DNA from: Cereibacter johrii
Lineage (GTDB): Bacteria > Pseudomonadota > Alphaproteobacteria > Rhodobacterales > Rhodobacteraceae
Assembly (NCBI RefSeq): GCF_001720585.1
Contig: NZ_MABH01000143.1
Coordinates: forward strand, 1-34,041
Reading direction: 5' to 3'
Length of the DNA stretch: 34,041 bases
Position numbers and translations under genes: made by a program. Position 1 is the first letter of the stretch. Each line of letters begins with the position of its first letter. The notes below the pieces were generated by a model, which saw only the letters and a program-made list of their open reading frames with translations, did not search any database and was not told the DNA's origin. Below, one piece after another: positions 32,688-34,041 of this stretch.

Positions 32688-32863
32688 CCGCACTCCTCTG
32701 GAAACCTGCGGATGCCTTTACCATCTGCCGGGTCCGCGGACCAGCCAGCCCCCGCGGGCCGCCGGCAGGCGCTTGTCCAGGACGGCCTGTGCGCGCCATC
32801 CGCCGGCCTCTGGCTGCAAGACCGGGCCGGCTTCAGGCGGGCAACCGTCAGACCGGACCTGCG

Positions 32864-33019
32864 TCAGGCCGGCGGGCCGCGCCAGAGGTCCCACGCCGCG
32901 AGAAGCAGGGTCGCCAGCACGACGAGGCCCAGATCGAGGCGCGGCACCTTCATCACCAGAATGCCGAGGAAGGCCGCAAGCACGATCAGCGCGAAAAGGG
33001 GCAGCAGGCGACGGGTCAT
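32864..33019 (-). CDS. Small membrane protein (51 aa) coupled to amidase gene
   Basis: The protein reads MTRRLLPLFALIVLAAFLGI, then LVMKVPRLDLGLVVLATLLL, ending AAWDLWRGPPA. It has two hydrophobic helices (about 5-23 and 30-43) joined by a short polar KVPRLD turn, so a hairpin membrane protein. Its ATG overlaps the TGA of the amidase (ATGA at 33016-33019), which makes a real gene likely despite its length. The function is unknown; perhaps it is a membrane partner of the amidase or of substrate uptake. Confidence 0.68.
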   Translation of the reverse strand: MTRRLLPLFALIVLAAFLGILVMKVPRLDLGLVVLATLLLAAWDLWRGPPA

Positions 33020-34041
33020 GGGGCTGTCTCCGGTGCGGTTTGAGCGAGGCGCTGGACCAGCCAGCGGGCGGTGCGCAGGAGGCGGGCGTCGCCGCCCGGC
33101 GGGCCCACGAGTTGTGCCCCCATCGGCAGGCCATCGGACGAGACGAAGAGCGGCAGCGTGAGGGCAGGCAGGCCGCAGAAGGTCCAGAGCCCGTTGAAGA
33201 TCGCGTCTCCCGTGGTGGCGCGGTCGGGCGCGGGGCCGGGCGCCGCGGGGCAGAGGATCGCGTCGCAGCGGTGAAAGATCGGCTCGAGGCCCGCGCGCAG
33301 CGCCGACCGCGCCTCGAGCGCCGCGAGATAATCCGCGGCCGGGATCCTCCGCCCCTCTGCCAGCGCGTCGCTCAGGAGGGGCGACAGGGCCGCCCCTGCG
33401 GCGAGGCCCGCATAGTGATGCGCCATCTCGGCCAGATTGATCCGGCGGCGCAGGTCGGCAGCCGTGCCGAAGACCGCGGGCAGTTCCAGCGCGAGGCAGT
33501 CCCGCCCCAGAAGCTCGGCCAGTTCCTGAAGGGCGAGCCGCATCTCCTCATGCGCCGCCTCCCAGCCCGGCGGACGCACGAAGGCCAGCGTCGGCGTCAC
33601 CGGCGGATCGCTGGCCGCGGTCTCGGGCAGGCGCGGCGCGGGCTGAAGCAGGCTCGCCGGATCGGCCGGATCGTGGCCCGCGAGCGCCTCGGCCAGAAGC
33701 GCCACGTCGGCCACGCTGCGGCCGAAGACGCCCATCGTGTCGAGGCTCGGCGACTGGGTGAGGACGCCCGAGCGGGGGATGAGGCCGAAGCTCGGCTTGA
33801 AGCCTGCGATGCCGCAGAAGGCCGCGGGGCGGATCACCGATCCGCCGGTCTGGGTGCCTATGGCCAGCGGCACCATGCCCGCCGCCACCGCAGCGGCGGA
33901 GCCCGAGGAGGAGCCGCCCGGCGTGCGGGCGGGGTCGTGCGGGTTCAGCGTGGCGGCGGGCTCCAGAAAGGCCGCCTCGGCCGTCGCGGTCTTGCCCATC
34001 AGGATCGCCCCCGCCGCCCGCAGCCGGGCCGCGACGAAGGC
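33016..34041 (-). CDS. Amidase signature family enzyme (N-terminus beyond window)
   Basis: The visible 341 residues include the complete Ser-cisSer-Lys triad of amidase signature enzymes: Lys in ILMGKTATAE, cis-Ser in GGSSSGSAAAVAAG and the nucleophile Ser in GTQTGGSVIRPA. SFGLIPRSGVL and FGRSVADVALLAEAL are further family landmarks. It hydrolyses an amide; the substrate is not evident. The C-terminus is intact and resembles general amidases rather than GatA, lacking the C-terminal GatA extension. The start lies upstream of the window. It is coupled to a small membrane protein gene. Confidence 0.9.
   Translation of the reverse strand, partial: AFVAARLRAAGAILMGKTATAEAAFLEPAATLNPHDPARTPGGSSSGSAAAVAAGMVPLAIGTQTGGSVIRPAAFCGIAGFKPSFGLIPRSGVLTQSPSLDTMGVFGRSVADVALLAEALAGHDPADPASLLQPAPRLPETAASDPPVTPTLAFVRPPGWEAAHEEMRLALQELAELLGRDCLALELPAVFGTAADLRRRINLAEMAHHYAGLAAGAALSPLLSDALAEGRRIPAADYLAALEARSALRAGLEPIFHRCDAILCPAAPGPAPDRATTGDAIFNGLWTFCGLPALTLPLFVSSDGLPMGAQLVGPPGGDARLLRTARWLVQRLAQTAPETAP

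Overview
The window is very GC-rich, densely packed chromosomal DNA. The genes are alphaproteobacterial in type: split cobalamin-dependent methionine synthase, NsrR-type Rrf2 regulator behind a perfect TTGAT-N4-ATCAA FNR box, haem-type bacterioferritin, and a remnant of a Mu-like phage. Together these suggest a member of the Rhodobacterales, probably the Rhodobacter/Cereibacter sphaeroides group. That placement is inference from gene content, not a database match.

Layout. (1) 1-4764, minus strand: an ABC importer operon of the polyamine/opine type (ATPase, Tat-exported binding protein, two permeases) ending in a hydantoin/Asp-Glu racemase-family gene cut by the window edge. It is divergent from a FadR-type GntR regulator (4976-5689), with a palindromic operator candidate between them. 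(2) 5691-7198: three 30-bp hairpin repeats, an FNR box, an NsrR-like Fe-S regulator and a convergent RarD-type permease. (3) 7199-12923: bacterioferritin, a lone glycosyltransferase, a PAS-PAS-GGDEF protein and an AI-2E family permease. (4) 12933-16785: methionine synthase as two overlapping genes behind a perfect inverted repeat containing a MetR-type box. (5) 17011-18926: a translationally coupled pair, a TbpB-like glycine-rich lipoprotein and a short SLAM-like outer-membrane barrel. This is a candidate minimal surface-lipoprotein (type XI) export system. (6) 19263-19532: a small charged protein with a strong ribosome site and a terminator hairpin.

(7) 19682-27404: a decayed Mu-like prophage. 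It keeps a frameshifted DUF3164 gene, a chimeric methylase, a Mor-like HTH gene, endolysin, holin-like gene, DUF2730 and VpaChn25_0724-type genes. The DUF3486 start is then joined directly to a glycine-rich tail-fibre gene, so the head and tail block is gone. A frameshifted tail gene and an intact Dam-type methylase follow. Two minus-strand genes (20988-22070 and 26552-27151) look like phage-carried accessory genes of unknown function. A 244-bp segment of dam is present twice.

(8) 27567-34041: normal chromosome again. ybjN, proC, a CsaA-like gene and a D-2-hydroxyacid dehydrogenase form a tight run. After it come a sulfotransferase, tRNA-Ala(CGC), a membrane GGDEF protein, a small membrane protein and an amidase running off the window.
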